Shown: positions 29,164-39,197, numbered from the stretch's first letter. The stretch is DNA of 64,000 nucleotides from Pedobacter cryoconitis (GCF_014200595.1 NZ_JACHCG010000001.1:186001-250000); one strand, 5' to 3'. Made by a program: numbers and translations. Notes: generated by a model not told the origin, from the sequence alone.

Positions 29164-29334
29164 TTAGTGTTTTCCGTCTTCAGTGTGAGCAGCTTTTCTA
29201 AGAAAAGAAAAGTAAATTGCCGTAGTCGCTATAATTACGCATAAAGCAAGAACAATGAAAGTAACTTCTGTCGTTCCTAAACGTTCCGTATGTGCTGAAA
29301 TCTCGTGATTTTCTAAAACTGTGGAAATAGTCAT
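29164..29334 (-). CDS. Small single-pass membrane protein (56 aa)
   Basis: An ATG-TAA frame of 56 codons, too short for usual gene-finding cut-offs. It begins MTISTVLENHEISAHTERLG, has one clear hydrophobic helix (about residues 23-44, VTFIVLALCVIIATTAIYF) and a short basic-acidic tail ending HTEDGKH. The soluble N-terminus, single helix and tail look like a designed small membrane protein rather than chance. Function unknown; it could be a regulator of a larger membrane complex. The reading frame alone is not proof; conservation would settle it. Confidence 0.6.
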   Translation of the reverse strand: MTISTVLENHEISAHTERLGTTEVTFIVLALCVIIATTAIYFSFLRKAAHTEDGKH

Positions 29335-29453
29335 ATTGTTTTTTTTTGTGAAGGTAATAAATATAAATTATTACCCCGCCATAAATAATGCAATATGGGT
29401 ATCGCAGCGAACAGGTTGGGCAATAAAATCAACGGTATGTGGCTGATTACGAT

Positions 29454-29678
29454 TTAGTTCACTATACCCAATTTTTCCTCTATTGCTTTTCCAATTGGTG
29501 CAATCGGTAAGGTTACTGACTTGTTTGTTTGTAACAAAACTCTCCATTCTCCGGTATATCGTCTTCTTGTAATCTCAAATGAGCCCTTTGGATGTACGAT
29601 TTTGTAAAGATTGATGGTTGCTATTGGATGTAATATACTGTAAACATCGTCTTCGATATTAATTTTTAAACTTCTCAT
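29454..29678 (-). CDS. Small hypothetical protein (74 aa)
   Basis: An ATG-started frame of 74 codons, beginning MRSLKINIEDDVYSILHPI and ending GKAIEEKLGIVN. No signal peptide or membrane helix. The middle has a beta-type pattern (GSFEITRRRYTGEWRVLLQT). No family is recognised. It is plausible as a gene because codon use and composition match the surroundings and no overlapping alternative exists, but support is modest. Confidence 0.45.
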   Translation of the reverse strand: MRSLKINIEDDVYSILHPIATINLYKIVHPKGSFEITRRRYTGEWRVLLQTNKSVTLPIAPIGKAIEEKLGIVN

Positions 29679-29807
29679 ACGTGGTTGTTAATAAATTGAT
29701 TCCCATTGATATACGCAGGAACCTTGCCATGATCAGATATCTTAACATGACTGCTACAGGATATTAGTATTAATTTACGCATTTTTGTTACCTATGTTTT
29801 TAAGAAA

Positions 29808-29851
29808 AAATGATTTAGCATAACAACATCACTCAACCGCGTAAATCATTT
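29808..29851. repeat. Inverted repeat (10-bp arms, 24-nt spacer)
   Basis: AAATGATTTA (29808-29817) and TAAATCATTT (29842-29851) are exact reverse complements. It lies about 50-90 bp upstream of ATG 29899, a position suited to a regulator site, but no T-tract or regulator is evident. Confidence 0.45.
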
Positions 29852-29898
29852 ATAAAACTATAAAGATAAATTGGAATTTTATCAAATGTGATCAACCT

Positions 29899-30858
29899 AT
29901 GAATAAGAAATTATACTTTTTTCTTTTGCTCTTATCAAACCTTGTTTTTATCCAGGGTTATGCTCAAAATCAAAAATCTTTTAAAGTTATCCCATTGGGT
30001 ACCAAGGGTGGACTGGATGAAAGTAATTTATCAGCTTATCTGATTGCACCAATAGGAAGCGAGAACTTTATTGCTGCCGATGCCGGAACAATAAGACACG
30101 GATTAGATGTAGCGATCAGCAATCAATTATTTAAAGGGCCTGCCGGTGAGGTCCTGAAAAATAACATTAAAGGTTACCTGGTCTCACATGCACATCTGGA
30201 TCATATTGCCGGATTGATCATGAACTCTCCTGATGACTCAAAAAAGAATATTTACGCTTTTCCATCTGTTATTGAAGTATTAAGAGACAAGTATTTTACG
30301 TGGAAAGCCTGGGCTAACTTTGCGAACGAAGGGGAGATGCCGCGTTTGAGTAAATATACTTATGTACCACTTGAAGCGCAGGTAAAGAAAGAACTGACGG
30401 GTACAGAAATGCAGGTGACAGCTTTTCCTTTGAGCCATGGGCCTGGTTATGAAAGTACAGCTTTTTTAATCGGCCATCAGGAGAGTTCTTTATTATACCT
30501 GGGGGATACAGGAGCAGATGAAATAGAGAAAAACACGCAATTAGAGAAGCTTTGGAAACAAGTAGCCCCACTGATTCTAAAGAACCAGTTAAAAGCAATA
30601 TTCATTGAAACATCTTTTTCTGATAAGCAGCCTGAAGATCAATTATTCGGGCATTTAACACCACGTTTGCTGATGGTAGAGTTAACCAAGCTGAGTAAAC
30701 TCACCGGAGTTGAAGCTTTGCAAAAAGTTTCCATTGTGATTACGCACATTAAAGCATGGGATAAAGAAGAAGCATACCTGGTCAATGAACTGAAACAGAA
30801 AAATCAACTGGGGCTGAAGCTTGTTTTTCCGGAACAGGGAAAATACCTGGAGTTTTAA
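29899..30858 (+). CDS. Exported metallo-beta-lactamase-fold cyclic-nucleotide phosphodiesterase-like protein (class II)
   Basis: A 319-aa exported protein with signal peptide (MNKKLYFFLLLLSNLVFIQG...YAQ). It matches the class II cyclic-nucleotide phosphodiesterase (PDE1/CpdP) layout: KVIPLGTKGGLDESNLSAYL, the HxHxDH metal site in LVSHAHLDHIAG, SLLYLGDTGADEIE with the bridging Asp, and IVITHIKAW near the end. The signal peptide puts it in the periplasm, where cAMP turnover or a related nucleotide is the natural reading; the substrate is not proven. Its stop overlaps the stop of the convergent barrel gene by 4 nt. Confidence 0.85.
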   Translation: MNKKLYFFLLLLSNLVFIQGYAQNQKSFKVIPLGTKGGLDESNLSAYLIAPIGSENFIAADAGTIRHGLDVAISNQLFKGPAGEVLKNNIKGYLVSHAHLDHIAGLIMNSPDDSKKNIYAFPSVIEVLRDKYFTWKAWANFANEGEMPRLSKYTYVPLEAQVKKELTGTEMQVTAFPLSHGPGYESTAFLIGHQESSLLYLGDTGADEIEKNTQLEKLWKQVAPLILKNQLKAIFIETSFSDKQPEDQLFGHLTPRLLMVELTKLSKLTGVEALQKVSIVITHIKAWDKEEAYLVNELKQKNQLGLKLVFPEQGKYLEF

Positions 30859-33269
30859 TGGTTTCTTCCGCGTTCATCTTCGTTGCCTGTCTCCCGGTTT
30901 TTGGCAGGTTTACTTCCAAAACGATAACTCATGCTTAACTGTGCATAACGGTTAATTTGAAAGTTGGTAAACTGCTGTTTGATCCCATTGACATCAGTGG
31001 TGAAGGATGTCGCACTGCTTCTGAAAATATCATTGACATTGAAGGTTATATTCAGGTTCTTTTTTAATGCGAGGGCAGTTATGCCCAGATCTAGTTTATA
31101 AGAAGTTCCTGATCTGCCGATATGATCAATTTCAGGGAACTGATACCAGAAGCTGGCTGCTATAGCAAAGGTTTTCTCTATATTCAAATAGAAGGTATTA
31201 TTACTGGCGAGATACAGACCATAACCTCTGATATTTTTGAAGCTGCTATTGCTGGAATTCGCATTGGTATGATAAAATGTAGCCTGGTTATTATTATCCA
31301 GCCAGCTGAAAAGTTTTAAAGAATAACTCTCAGCAATACCGTATCTATAAGTTTTAATGAAGTTTAATGGCGTGGTATAAACCAGATTTGTATCCGGCCT
31401 TGCAATCGTGACATTTGTAAATCCGTTGTCGGTTACATTTAAAAATAAAGAAGTGGTCAGATTGCTTTTATAGGTATGGGCGAGTTCGAAATTATTATTG
31501 TATTCTGGTTGTAAATAAGGATTACCCTGTCCATAACTATAAGCCGTAAATAACGACTTAAACGGATTAAGGCTCCAGAAGGAAGGCCTGTTGATCCGTC
31601 TGCCAAGCGTGAAAGAGAAACTATCATCTTTATCCGCTTGATAAGCAATTAATAAAGAAGGGAACAGCTTAACATAACTGTTGTTTGTCGTTTGATTAAT
31701 TGTATAGGAATAACCTTTGGTTTGCGTAAATTCAGTCCTCAGACCACCCTGATACCTCCATTTACCCATTTCTTTATTCAGACTGGCATACAAGGATTGC
31801 GTGTTTTCTGTATAATCAAATTCATTACTCAGGTTTGTATTATAAACCAAATCATTTGTATTCATCTTATTATAATAAAAAGCATTGCTATAGTTATCAA
31901 TAAAGCTCAGTTTACCACCAAAAGATAATAAGCCATAGTGAGTTGGTAATTCGGCGTCGGCCTTAAAAGTATAAATGTTGATATTTTGCTTATTTGTATC
32001 ATAATACCGGGTATTGTTTGCTGCATTGGATTGCCCTGGTAAATAACCACTGCTTTCAAAGTCAGAACGATCTGTGCGGTAATAGTTATAATAATCTGCA
32101 TTTAAGGAAAGCTTTTTTCCGGTGGTATCAAAATTCACAATGGTGTGCATATTAATTGAATTGCTCAAAGCAACAGGATGATAAGTCGCATAGGTTTTTA
32201 AGGTTGAATCCAACTTCCCGGAGTTGTTATATATCGGATTGTTCACGTGGTCGGAGCCATCATAAACACCGCGTCCGCCAAGATAAGATAGTCCGATAGT
32301 TGTTTTAGGACTCAGTTTATAATCGGCTCCGGCAATTACATTAATATTATGATAAGTGTAATCTCCGGTATCGGTTTGTAACCAGGTTTGTTTGGGATAA
32401 TACAAGTCGGTTTGAAACCCTTCCAGATGATGATCCTTATCCAGATTCACACTACTGTAAACGGAGAGCTTTTCTGAATTATAGTTCAGATTAGCGCTAC
32501 CATTCAATGCATAGAAATTACTTGTTCCATAAATAGTTTTCTGGTCATGTATCCAGTGTTTACCATTCAATTGTATGTTTCCTGAATAACCTTGTTTCTT
32601 GCTTTGTTTAGTCACAATATTAATCAGGCCAGCATTGCCGTCTGCGTCGAAGTTTGCAGAAGGATTTTTAATCAGCTCTATTTTTGAAATCTGATTGGCA
32701 GACATTGATTTCAAATACCGCATCAGATCTAAGCCCGCAAGCTGAATAACTTGTCCATTGATCATTACTTTTAACTGTCCTTTACCCGCACTGGAGATTT
32801 CGTTATTGCTGACTTTTACACATGGGATCTGACTGACTGCCGTTAATCCATCGGTTCCGGTAGCAGTAACACTGCTCGAAACATTATAGGTCAGTTTCTC
32901 GGTATTATTAATTAAAGCAGCAGGTTTACCAGAACTAATGGCCACTTCATTCAATTGATTATTTAAAGATTGTAACACTATTTTTATAGCGGTGTCGGCA
33001 GAAATAAAAAGGTCAATACTGTTTTTTTGAAAACCAATATAATTCGAACTCAGCTGATATTTACCTTTCTTTAAATTCCTGAAAATGAAAATGCCTGAAC
33101 TATCAGCGGTTACAGTTTGGGTTTTTGAGCGGGTTAAATCTGATAAGATGGCCCCTGTGTAAGGTAGAGGGAGATTTTGCTGGTCATTTACAGTACCTGT
33201 AAGTTTATATTGAGCGAAAAGACTGCCATTTAAAAGCAGGAGTAACGTAGCGGTAAGTATAGATTTCAA
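30855..33269 (-). CDS. TonB-dependent-receptor-like outer-membrane barrel
   Basis: An 804-aa exported protein starting at TTG 33269 (MKSILTATLLLLLNGSLFAQ signal peptide); no ATG is available before the signal. CarboxypepD_reg-like domain (about 20-100, KLTGTVNDQQNLPLPYTGA), plug-type region with ASKFD-like AGKGQLKVMINGQVIQL and IELIKNPSANFDADGNAGLINIVT, then a long barrel of the OMP_b-brl_3 type. No TonB box or STN domain. Substrate unknown. Monocistronic by layout; 225 bp of spacer upstream carry only the terminator of the next operon. Confidence 0.85.
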   Translation of the reverse strand: MKSILTATLLLLLNGSLFAQYKLTGTVNDQQNLPLPYTGAILSDLTRSKTQTVTADSSGIFIFRNLKKGKYQLSSNYIGFQKNSIDLFISADTAIKIVLQSLNNQLNEVAISSGKPAALINNTEKLTYNVSSSVTATGTDGLTAVSQIPCVKVSNNEISSAGKGQLKVMINGQVIQLAGLDLMRYLKSMSANQISKIELIKNPSANFDADGNAGLINIVTKQSKKQGYSGNIQLNGKHWIHDQKTIYGTSNFYALNGSANLNYNSEKLSVYSSVNLDKDHHLEGFQTDLYYPKQTWLQTDTGDYTYHNINVIAGADYKLSPKTTIGLSYLGGRGVYDGSDHVNNPIYNNSGKLDSTLKTYATYHPVALSNSINMHTIVNFDTTGKKLSLNADYYNYYRTDRSDFESSGYLPGQSNAANNTRYYDTNKQNINIYTFKADAELPTHYGLLSFGGKLSFIDNYSNAFYYNKMNTNDLVYNTNLSNEFDYTENTQSLYASLNKEMGKWRYQGGLRTEFTQTKGYSYTINQTTNNSYVKLFPSLLIAYQADKDDSFSFTLGRRINRPSFWSLNPFKSLFTAYSYGQGNPYLQPEYNNNFELAHTYKSNLTTSLFLNVTDNGFTNVTIARPDTNLVYTTPLNFIKTYRYGIAESYSLKLFSWLDNNNQATFYHTNANSSNSSFKNIRGYGLYLASNNTFYLNIEKTFAIAASFWYQFPEIDHIGRSGTSYKLDLGITALALKKNLNITFNVNDIFRSSATSFTTDVNGIKQQFTNFQINRYAQLSMSYRFGSKPAKNRETGNEDERGRNH

Positions 33270-33412
33270 GAGGTTATATATTTGGATCGGTGAGCGAAAA
33301 TTAAATATATAAAAAAACAGGAAATTAATTGTTTCTGCTGCCTTTTGATTTTATCATTAATGTAGAGGATTGTAAGATCGGAAACGGAGGGAGATGCTCA
33401 GAAATATCAGAA

Positions 33413-33449
33413 AAAGATAAAGCGGCCAGATCATAGCCGCTTTATCTTT
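33413..33449 (-). terminator. Terminator of the sigma/receptor/DUF4374 operon
   Basis: A 14-bp perfect GC-containing stem (33413-33426 with 33436-33449). Read on the minus strand it is followed by TTTTTC, fitting the end of the transcript that carries the DUF4374 gene ending at 33495. Confidence 0.8.
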
Positions 33450-33494
33450 CTTAAGCTGTCCCGGCAGCAATAAAACGGGAAGAGAGCTATGAAA

Positions 33495-34706
33495 TTAAAG
33501 TTTTTCTAAACGTGACAAAGAAGTAATACCTTCCAGTTTTAAACCTCTGGTTACCGCAGAAGTTGACGGGTTATATTGGTAGATGTAGTATCCATCTGCC
33601 GTTTGTGCTGCTATAGAAACTATTCCATTTTCAACCAGCACATTTTCTATAAAGCTGCCGCTGATACTTTTAGGGATATTCAACTTGGTTTTAGTTTGGT
33701 TTACAACATCTACTACATAGTAATCAGCGATATATCCAACGCTATAAGATTTATAGTCTGTAATCTGAGTTTTATCTATGAATTTTACGATGGCTTTTCC
33801 GTTACCGATGTAAAATAATCCCATGGCTTCTTCTTTATTTCTGTCTGTTAATTCATAGAAATAGTCTGGATCAATTTGCGAAGCTCCGTTTTTTATACGG
33901 TAAATACCGAATGGCTTATTTTTATTCGAAGTTGTCCAGATATTTGGAGATGCGATAAAATAAGAATTACCATTTTCTACGAATGAGTTTGGCATATTTA
34001 AAGAATAATGCTCAGGTAAAGTGAACCTTGTATCTTTTGTTACTTTCACGTTATTCATTGCAGGATAATCAAAGGTAGCCAGGTAAGTTGTATCTACCGA
34101 AAGATTGTCACCACCATTTGCATTTTGTGTATAGGTAAGGTTCACTTTGTTATCAGTAATCGTAGCTGCATATCCCCAGAAATAGTGATCCTTAAGTAAT
34201 CCCGGAACATTTATTTTACCGCTGGCAGTAATGGCCATCGTCTCTACATTAAGAATGGCATATTCAAATTGAACCGATCCGTTCGAACTGAACAGGACAA
34301 GCGTTTTATCATCTTTCCATTTGTAAAAACTAGCATAATATGCCCAGCTGATTTGCGTAAATGGAATTTCCTTAACAACAGTATTAACTTTATTGTTAGA
34401 GGTATACTTTACCAGGTTACCTGCATCGTTCATTCCATAATAAAATCCGTTTCTGGCAGTTATTGTAGTCAGAGTCGTTGCTACTCCTGTTCCTACAAGG
34501 GTTGCAGTACCACTTGTTAAAGAGCCTGTCTGCAAAATATATTCAGCAGCAGGTGATCCCGAAGATACTCTCAGACTGTAAGTACTCTGAACTACAGGAG
34601 GATTTTCGTCCGTTGTTTTGCTGTCGTTTTTTTTACAAGCAGAAAGTCCTGAAATAAGTACGACAGCTGCAAGTAAAGGGAAAAGTTTATTGACTGTTTT
34701 TAACAT
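33495..34706 (-). CDS. DUF4374 family lipoprotein (second copy in the operon)
   Basis: A 403-aa lipoprotein with lipobox LSACKK (Cys24). DUF4374 proteins look like beta-propellers (repeated FYYGMNDAGNLVKY, NGKAIVKFIDKT-type blades) and in Bacteroidota accompany TonB-dependent receptors for iron or siderophore uptake. It is likely anchored facing the cell surface or periplasm and helps the receptor bind its cargo. It follows the receptor gene by 44 nt. A distant paralog (37238-38458) lies on the other side of the receptor. Confidence 0.85.
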   Translation of the reverse strand: MLKTVNKLFPLLAAVVLISGLSACKKNDSKTTDENPPVVQSTYSLRVSSGSPAAEYILQTGSLTSGTATLVGTGVATTLTTITARNGFYYGMNDAGNLVKYTSNNKVNTVVKEIPFTQISWAYYASFYKWKDDKTLVLFSSNGSVQFEYAILNVETMAITASGKINVPGLLKDHYFWGYAATITDNKVNLTYTQNANGGDNLSVDTTYLATFDYPAMNNVKVTKDTRFTLPEHYSLNMPNSFVENGNSYFIASPNIWTTSNKNKPFGIYRIKNGASQIDPDYFYELTDRNKEEAMGLFYIGNGKAIVKFIDKTQITDYKSYSVGYIADYYVVDVVNQTKTKLNIPKSISGSFIENVLVENGIVSIAAQTADGYYIYQYNPSTSAVTRGLKLEGITSLSRLEKL

Positions 34707-34750
34707 GATATTGAGTTTGTTTTAAGGATAAAATGGTGTTTGTTTATTGA

Positions 34751-37144
34751 TTATTTAATGAAGTAGCGCAGTTTTACATAAAATGACCTGCCTGGTTTTT
34801 GCAATCTGAAATTATCATAAGCGATCACATTGGTAACGTTAAAAGACTCGGCAGAAATATTATACCTGCCATTCTTAAATGAATAAGCCAGGCTTGCATT
34901 ATGCGTTAATTGACTTGGTATTTTATTATTGGATTCTTTGCTGCCCAGTGATTCCCAGGTTAGATAAAACCAATGTACATATTGAGTTGACCAGTTAAAT
35001 TGCAGGCGTGAATCTTTACCCAGCAGATCATTTTTACCAATGCCAATGTTGGCATTTCCATATACCCACGGCTGATTAGGTATTTTATCCCTGAAAGTGG
35101 CATCTTTAATTGTCGTACTACCGGCCTGAAATTCCTGGTTATTCCTTGCATTCTGGTAAGTTGCATTCACAGAAACCTCCAATAGCTGGCGATAGTTGTA
35201 GCTCACTTCACCTTCTACTCCACTAATTTCTGCTTTACCTACGTTCAGATAGTTAGAATATCTGCCAGCAGGTACAGCCATATAAATAAAGTCTTTCGCA
35301 TTTCTATAGAAATAAGAAGCATCAAAAGCAATTCTATGGTCATTCATCTGGTAATGATAATATAAGCCAACATTGATATTGTCACTTTTCTCCGGCTTTA
35401 AGGCCGTATTTGAGACCACATTTATACCGTCACCAAATAACTCATCAGGCTCTTGCAGACGATAAGCATGCTCAAACGAAGCTTTAATCCCTGCATTTTC
35501 ATTGATTTTAAATCTGGAAGCTAATCCATAACCGAAATTATCCTGATGCGTCCGGCTGTCTGCATTTTCCCATCCGCTGGAGCCCCCTAAAGAAACTGCA
35601 TTGGGTACAAAAGCACCATATCCGTAGTATTTTACAAATGGTGTAATGGTCAGTTTGTCGTTCCATAAAGTGCGCTGATAAGCAAAGCCCACAATGTTTT
35701 TTGTGATCGTATTCGGAGTAGCGAATGGATTATCTTTTAGTCTGCCCAACTCTTCCTTAGCGGAACGGCTGAAATGGCTATAACTATAATTCAGATTAAT
35801 ACTTTGCTGGTCATCAATCTTATAAGCCATGTTTATCCTTCCGATAGCTGTATTATTCTTATAACGGTAGATAGTTTTTACACCTCCGATTTCGCCGGCA
35901 ATCTCTTCTGGTTTTACAATTCCTCCCCATCCATATTTATAACCTGAAGTATCCGTTACATGTGATTTTGTAGTAGAATAAGAAGCTGTTGCATTTACTG
36001 ACAAACCCTTTAACAGAAAATCATTTTTCTTGTATTTAAGGCTGGGCAGGAAAAATTGCTCATTATTAGTCGCACCGCCATAAACAATATTCTGACTTGC
36101 GCCGGTCTGTATTTCTTTATACAAAGAAGAATAAAGGAAGCCCAGAGACAATTGATCAGCCCATGATTTATTAACTACACCTACGTCCATTTGTCCCATT
36201 GTAGACTTATAAGCATCATGGAAACGATAAGCATCTTTTTGAACAACCGCCCCGCCTTCATTGACCTGTATCGGTGCACCATATTCCGGATTGTTACGCA
36301 TTAAATAATTATTGTCCGAATAATTATGATAACCACTAAAGTTGAAAATCAGTCCGCTTTTATCCGTCGTAAATCTACCTGCAAGCGCAGCGCGGCTCGT
36401 ATTGAAAGACCCATAACTATAACTCGCATCCAGAAACTTTTTAGTATGCTGATCTGTGACAATATTTATAGCGCCACCTAATGCGTCTGAACCCAGCTCT
36501 ACAGGGACGACGCCTTTATAAATCTCAATTCTTTCAGCAAGGTTAACAGGAATATTGTTGAGTGACATTGCACTTCCAAAGGTTTCCATTGGAATACCAT
36601 CCAGAAAAAATTTAACTTGTTTACCAGAAAGGCCATTCATTGTGAATTTGAAATCAGAACCTAATCCGCCCTGTTCTCTGATTTTAATACCAGCACTTCT
36701 GTTCAGCACCTGGTTAAGATCAGCTGTAGTATTAGCAAACTTTTTAAGGTCGATCGCATTTACAGCAAACCCCGATTCCTTGATTTCCTGACTTTTTGTT
36801 TTACCAGTAATGGCAACATTATCAAGTTCCTGAAAATTCTTCTTTAAATTGAAAGATAAAGAAACTTGCTGTCCGGATTTTAAGGATAATGACTTTGAGC
36901 TGGATACATACCCCATGTAAGAAGCGATAATCGTATAATTACCGGGCGATATCCCCTTAAGTTCATAGTATCCGTCGTTGCCAGTAACAGCTCCGGTTTT
37001 CGTGTTTTTTAAGAACAGCGTAGCACCTGTGATTACCGATGTACTGTCTTTGACATATCCTGAAATTGTAGCTGGGTTTTGTGCGTATGCAGCGAAGGAT
37101 AGAGCCGTTATAGCTAATGAAAGTAGAATTTTTCGAAATGACAT
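34751..37144 (-). CDS. TonB-dependent siderophore-type receptor
   Basis: A 797-aa outer-membrane receptor: signal peptide (MSFRKILLSLAITALSFAAYA), CarboxypepD_reg-like domain (about 25-105), plug domain (about 115-225, with RSAGIKIREQGGLGSDF, FFLDGIPMETFGS, and SDALGGAINIVTD) and a 22-stranded-type barrel ending in FYVKLRYFIK. There is no N-terminal STN signalling domain, although the operon begins with a sigma/anti-sigma pair. It is flanked by two DUF4374 lipoproteins, which points to iron-chelate or haem-like uptake; cargo unknown. Confidence 0.9.
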   Translation of the reverse strand: MSFRKILLSLAITALSFAAYAQNPATISGYVKDSTSVITGATLFLKNTKTGAVTGNDGYYELKGISPGNYTIIASYMGYVSSSKSLSLKSGQQVSLSFNLKKNFQELDNVAITGKTKSQEIKESGFAVNAIDLKKFANTTADLNQVLNRSAGIKIREQGGLGSDFKFTMNGLSGKQVKFFLDGIPMETFGSAMSLNNIPVNLAERIEIYKGVVPVELGSDALGGAINIVTDQHTKKFLDASYSYGSFNTSRAALAGRFTTDKSGLIFNFSGYHNYSDNNYLMRNNPEYGAPIQVNEGGAVVQKDAYRFHDAYKSTMGQMDVGVVNKSWADQLSLGFLYSSLYKEIQTGASQNIVYGGATNNEQFFLPSLKYKKNDFLLKGLSVNATASYSTTKSHVTDTSGYKYGWGGIVKPEEIAGEIGGVKTIYRYKNNTAIGRINMAYKIDDQQSINLNYSYSHFSRSAKEELGRLKDNPFATPNTITKNIVGFAYQRTLWNDKLTITPFVKYYGYGAFVPNAVSLGGSSGWENADSRTHQDNFGYGLASRFKINENAGIKASFEHAYRLQEPDELFGDGINVVSNTALKPEKSDNINVGLYYHYQMNDHRIAFDASYFYRNAKDFIYMAVPAGRYSNYLNVGKAEISGVEGEVSYNYRQLLEVSVNATYQNARNNQEFQAGSTTIKDATFRDKIPNQPWVYGNANIGIGKNDLLGKDSRLQFNWSTQYVHWFYLTWESLGSKESNNKIPSQLTHNASLAYSFKNGRYNISAESFNVTNVIAYDNFRLQKPGRSFYVKLRYFIK

Positions 37145-37237
37145 TATTTTAATATGGGTGTGTTTATACTGTTAGTAGCATAAAAACTACTTTCCCGAAG
37201 GTGTAACAGTAAAAAAATATTAAAATAAATTAAGGCA

Positions 37238-38458
37238 CTAATTCAGCTGGTCAGCCCTTAGGATGAAATCGGTGTCTCCTGCTAATTGAAGGCCCTTTTT
37301 TAGCGTGCCATTGCTCATATTATAGATCCAGATATAATTGCCATTTAACGTAGAATTTACCGCGATGTAGGCAAGATTGTCTTTGACAATTACACATTCT
37401 CTTCTTGTCCCTTTATCCAGAGGAAGATCAAGTTTTTTTATCTCTTTTTTTAGCAGGTCGAGCACATAAAATTCGAAATGCGCTGTACTGTAATGATCAC
37501 TCAGACCTTTAAATAAGTCCTTTCTTTCACTTCTGATAATAGCTTTATGGTTACCAAGATACCAGATTCCATAAGCATGGTTTTGAATTACAGAACCAGA
37601 AATATTAAAAAAGTATGATTTATCTATAGTTTCCTGTCCTGCATTGATCCGGAATATTCCTGTAGGCAATTCCGGGCGGTTGCCTAATGCAATTCCAGGA
37701 CAGGACATAAAGTAATAGTTTCCCTGTTCATCATTGAAAGAATAAGATTGTATCGTATTGGTTCCTCCCGGAGAAGTAGAGCGGGTATCTTTATCCGTTT
37801 TGATTAACTGCATTTCCGGATATTTAATAGCGGCCACATAAGTTGTGTCACTGGTGCTGTAATTCGAAGAACTTAATTGCTCATTATAAGTATATCCCAA
37901 TAACATCTTATCTTTTCTGAGTTCAACAAAGCCAATTGATACCGAAGTGAATTTTCCCGAAGGACGGGCTATATTAATATCGCCTGCTGCGGTCTGTTGC
38001 ATCTTAGCGGTATTCACACTAATATATTTGACTTGTGTATAATCGCTTTTGTTCAAGCCTGTCAGTAATAAAGTATCATTAGAAATCCAATTACAATTCT
38101 CTATAGAAAAGTCTTTCAATGGCATAGCAGCCAAAAGAATCAACTTACTGCCATTCAGTTTATATTTTTCGAAGGATGCCTTTTTTCTGCTTAAGTGATA
38201 ATAATAACCCTGGTGTACAATAATATCCCTGTCCATTATGTCCCCATCGAGTAAAGCACCTTTATCTTCCGGCCGCACCAATCCGCTGTTTAAAGAATCT
38301 GTTTCCAGCAAATATTCTTTTCCATCTTTACCAAGGATATACATACTGTATTTTTTCTTTGACGGACTCAGGTCCTGGTGGTTATTTTGATTACAGGAAA
38401 CGCAGCAGAAAAGGATCAATAAGCAAGGCAGCAGAAAAGTTTTTACCGGATGATACAT
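37238..38458 (-). CDS. DUF4374 family lipoprotein (first copy in the operon)
   Basis: A 406-aa lipoprotein with signal peptide ending LFCCVSC (Cys22). The body has the same beta-propeller look as the second copy (IVHQGYYYHLSRKKASFEKY; YNLGNHKAIIRSER-type blades) and ends GDTDFILRADQLN, with WIYNMSNGTLKKGLQLAGD matching the IYQYNPSTSAVTRGLKLEG end of the other copy. By eye the two are clearly homologous but strongly diverged. It starts 20 nt after the anti-sigma gene and 93 nt before the receptor gene. Confidence 0.82.
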   Translation of the reverse strand: MYHPVKTFLLPCLLILFCCVSCNQNNHQDLSPSKKKYSMYILGKDGKEYLLETDSLNSGLVRPEDKGALLDGDIMDRDIIVHQGYYYHLSRKKASFEKYKLNGSKLILLAAMPLKDFSIENCNWISNDTLLLTGLNKSDYTQVKYISVNTAKMQQTAAGDINIARPSGKFTSVSIGFVELRKDKMLLGYTYNEQLSSSNYSTSDTTYVAAIKYPEMQLIKTDKDTRSTSPGGTNTIQSYSFNDEQGNYYFMSCPGIALGNRPELPTGIFRINAGQETIDKSYFFNISGSVIQNHAYGIWYLGNHKAIIRSERKDLFKGLSDHYSTAHFEFYVLDLLKKEIKKLDLPLDKGTRRECVIVKDNLAYIAVNSTLNGNYIWIYNMSNGTLKKGLQLAGDTDFILRADQLN

Positions 38459-38478
38459 TGTATTTTATTAGGAGCGTA

Positions 38479-39147
38479 TTAGATACTAAACTTATTCATC
38501 AGCTGTTTTTGAAGTACTGGTGGAAGATCCATCAGATTTCTTTGATTGATCAGGATAAACCTGTCATATCCGGATTTTCCATTCATAGCGATATAGGTTT
38601 GCCCTGTCTTAAAGGTCATTTTTCCTTCTCTTCCGCCAATGCTTAATTCAATATCTTTTTTGGGTGAGATAATAATACTTCCGGAGAAATCAATACTACC
38701 TGTCTGGTAGTTAATTTTTGCGGTAGATTCTGGTGCCAGCGAAATGCAATAAGCTCTGGAATCAATATGTCTTACTTTTAATAAAGAAGTATTATTTACT
38801 GATACTGGTCCTAATGGATCCGAAGGAGTATAGTATAAATGATAACCAGTGAGCGAAGACAGACCGATAACCAAAATAGCAGCAATCATTCTTGTCCAGC
38901 GCATAATTCTGGAAGATTTGATCAGGATGAAAGTTGGTTCTTCTTTTATTGCGGGTAATTCAGCTGGTAGAATCTGCTGAATTTCTTCCCACATTTGTGT
39001 TTTGATTTCAGCTTTGTTTTCTTGTACAGGAAGTTGCAGCTCCAGATCGGTTTCTTCAGAAAATAGCCATTCCTCCACGAATTTGCTTTCTTGCAGATCG
39101 CATTCGCCAAGGTGATATTTTTCGATAAGTTCTTTACTTATTTTCAT
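38479..39147 (-). CDS. FecR-like anti-sigma factor (divergent)
   Basis: A 222-aa single-pass membrane protein. Start ATG 39147 (MKISKELIEKYHLGEC); an in-frame ATG further upstream is less likely. Cytoplasmic N-terminus to about residue 85, one transmembrane helix (about 86-108, MRWTRMIAAILVIGLSSLTG), then a small periplasmic domain. It lacks clear FecR hallmarks (GQR, LPDGTxVxLN, GEAxF, GTxF) and ends after a RNLMDLPPVLQKQLMNKF tail. Placed between the sigma factor and the DUF4374 gene, it is probably the anti-sigma partner, of an atypical, shortened kind. Confidence 0.6.
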   Translation of the reverse strand: MKISKELIEKYHLGECDLQESKFVEEWLFSEETDLELQLPVQENKAEIKTQMWEEIQQILPAELPAIKEEPTFILIKSSRIMRWTRMIAAILVIGLSSLTGYHLYYTPSDPLGPVSVNNTSLLKVRHIDSRAYCISLAPESTAKINYQTGSIDFSGSIIISPKKDIELSIGGREGKMTFKTGQTYIAMNGKSGYDRFILINQRNLMDLPPVLQKQLMNKFSI

Positions 39148-39197
39148 ACAGGCTATTCCTAATACAAACTTAGGCAAAATATAAGATCCTGTTTGAA

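Larger units (their letters stand above)
29149..29898. other. 750-bp gap holding two small minus-strand ORFs and an inverted repeat
   Basis: Between the helicase and the exported phosphodiesterase-like gene. Contents seen: a 56-codon membrane-protein ORF (29164-29334), a 74-codon ORF (29454-29678) and an inverted repeat at 29808-29851. The rest (29335-29453 and 29679-29807) shows no gene. Confidence 0.5.
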
